A stretch of 19,029 bases of DNA from Tieghemiomyces parasiticus (lineage: Eukaryota > Kickxellomycota > Dimargaritomycetes > Dimargaritales > Dimargaritaceae). Below, piece after piece: positions 18,113-19,029 of this stretch (the stretch's first letter is position 1; each line of letters begins with the position of its first letter). The stretch is from the NCBI GenBank assembly GCA_027575765.1, contig JANBPT010000927.1, forward strand, positions 1 to 19,029, given 5' to 3'. A program made the position numbers and the translations under genes. A model generated the notes under the pieces. That model was not told the origin of the DNA and did not search any database. It saw nothing but the letters and a program-made list of their open reading frames with translations.

Positions 18113-19029
18113 ACGTCGCCATCGTTCGCGGTTTGACAGCCAACCTCAACTTAAGCCATCGAACCGCTTTGGCCGACACTGGCGGCTTTCAGTTTCCCTT
18201 CCGTTATACCTTATAACGTTCTCTACGATTCTATATCCAAGTGGGTTCACCCTGCGGTACCGATCCCGCTGGAACCGGTATTATCTGAATTCCCCTCCGG
18301 AACAGGATCGATCGTAGTATTCTAGTTCATTTACATCACAGTCGATAGGGTAGGCCAAATGTCAGAGCAGAAATAAAGGGCTTACTACAAGAGCAAGGGC
18401 AGAGAAGTAATGATGGTGTTTCGCAATTGGCGCCGGGTGCGCCATATAAGTCGGATGGATGTTGGCGTGTGTGCGTGCGTTCGAGACTAGGGGGGAGTAC
18501 GCTCGGTGGGTCCTCCAGCGAGCGTCTCAGGTGCAGAAGGGATGTGGTTCGGGGTAGGAGGTAGTTTAAGGTTCAACGCCTCTTCCAGGAACTACGGTCG
18601 GCCAGGTTGGTTGGAATCCTACCTCCCCACGATTGGCCGATCACCTTGCCTAACCTGGGTAGGCCTATCGGCCATACCATCGCCTAGTCGGAGGGGTGAC
18701 CCTCGGATGATGGATCCGGCCTCCGGAGCGCCATGGCCCCGTGACCATGGTGGACCCGGTGGCCTCTGTGATTCACAGCCCCCATAGTCACCAGTAGCTG
18801 AACAGCGGCCATGGGTACACAGGCGATGGTGTACTAGAAAGGTGGGTGGCCGGGCTGAAAAAAGTCTTGCTTCTAATGTGACCACGGGCGGCCATGGACC
18901 CCTATCCGCGTGCCGTTAATAGACGGGTGGGTTCTTTAGCGCACTGACATGAACTAGTGTTGGGGTTGAACTTCTTCTGGGTATGCGTTGTCGGAACCAT
19001 TGGTTTATGCTAGGCAACGTCACCTACTC
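18113..19029. other. Downstream region without a supported gene
   Basis: The only feature I can point to is AATAAA at 18372-18377, a possible polyadenylation signal for the upstream gene. Short open readings on both strands carry no recognisable motifs. Several CCATGG-containing short palindromes occur around 18730-18895 without evident meaning. Confidence 0.5.
18372..18377 (+). terminator. Possible polyadenylation signal of the signal-peptide/F-box gene
   Basis: AATAAA 260 nt downstream of the stop codon on the coding strand. The distance is rather long; no other support. Confidence 0.3.

Noticed and set aside
18506..18885. Overlapping short open readings on both strands near the right edge
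   Set aside because: Under 100 codons, without motifs; they mirror each other as GC-rich chance readings do.
1..19029. CRISPR array, tRNA or rRNA genes
   Set aside because: No regularly spaced direct repeats, no cloverleaf I could fold by eye, and no rRNA-like conserved blocks.

Overview
This window looks like nuclear DNA of a fungus. It has intron-containing, well-spaced genes, Kozak-like starts, TATA boxes, AATAAA signals and fungal-type secreted proteins. The codon style and protein flavour suggest an early-diverging filamentous lineage; Zoopagomycota (Kickxellomycotina/Dimargaritales-like) is my guess, and that placement is inference only. All five convincing genes lie on the + strand.

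Layout. (1) 77-3120: left arm of a ~3.04-kb inverted repeat made of dead transposable-element DNA on the minus strand. (2) 3914-5827: an intronless DHHC protein S-acyltransferase with a long disordered N terminus. (3) 6456-8022: a JMJD5-type JmjC 2-oxoglutarate oxygenase split by one ~250-nt intron that has two in-frame acceptors and an internal hairpin. (4) 8023-10202: ~2.2 kb with no gene I can support. (5) 10203-10709: a small secreted Cu-only superoxide dismutase-like protein behind a TATA box. (6) 11583-12527: a phosducin-like protein of the PhLP1 class. (7) 13050-16093: right arm of the inverted repeat, the mirror image of the first. (8) 16405-18112: a two-exon gene for a protein that combines a secretory signal with an F-box-like motif. 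(9) 18113-19029: no recognised gene.

The two arms are about 95% identical by eye and are exact mirror images: left position + right position is about 16170-16173 throughout. Each arm is the same nested composite. A mariner-like element (terminal repeat, helix-turn-helix and the first catalytic Asp of the transposase, with a shared in-frame TAG) is cut by what looks like the TG start of a Ty1/copia-like LTR element. That element is itself truncated after its GAG-pre-integrase/early integrase region. Because both arms share the same junction, the same stop and the same truncation, the pair arose by duplication of an already decayed composite, not by two insertions.

The genes do not form an obvious pathway. 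DHHC acyltransferase, JMJD5, secreted SOD and PhLP1 are housekeeping or stress functions. Four of the five are enclosed by the inverted repeat, which makes the ~9.9-kb block a possible recombination-invertible unit. The most unusual protein is the signal-peptide/F-box product just outside the right arm.
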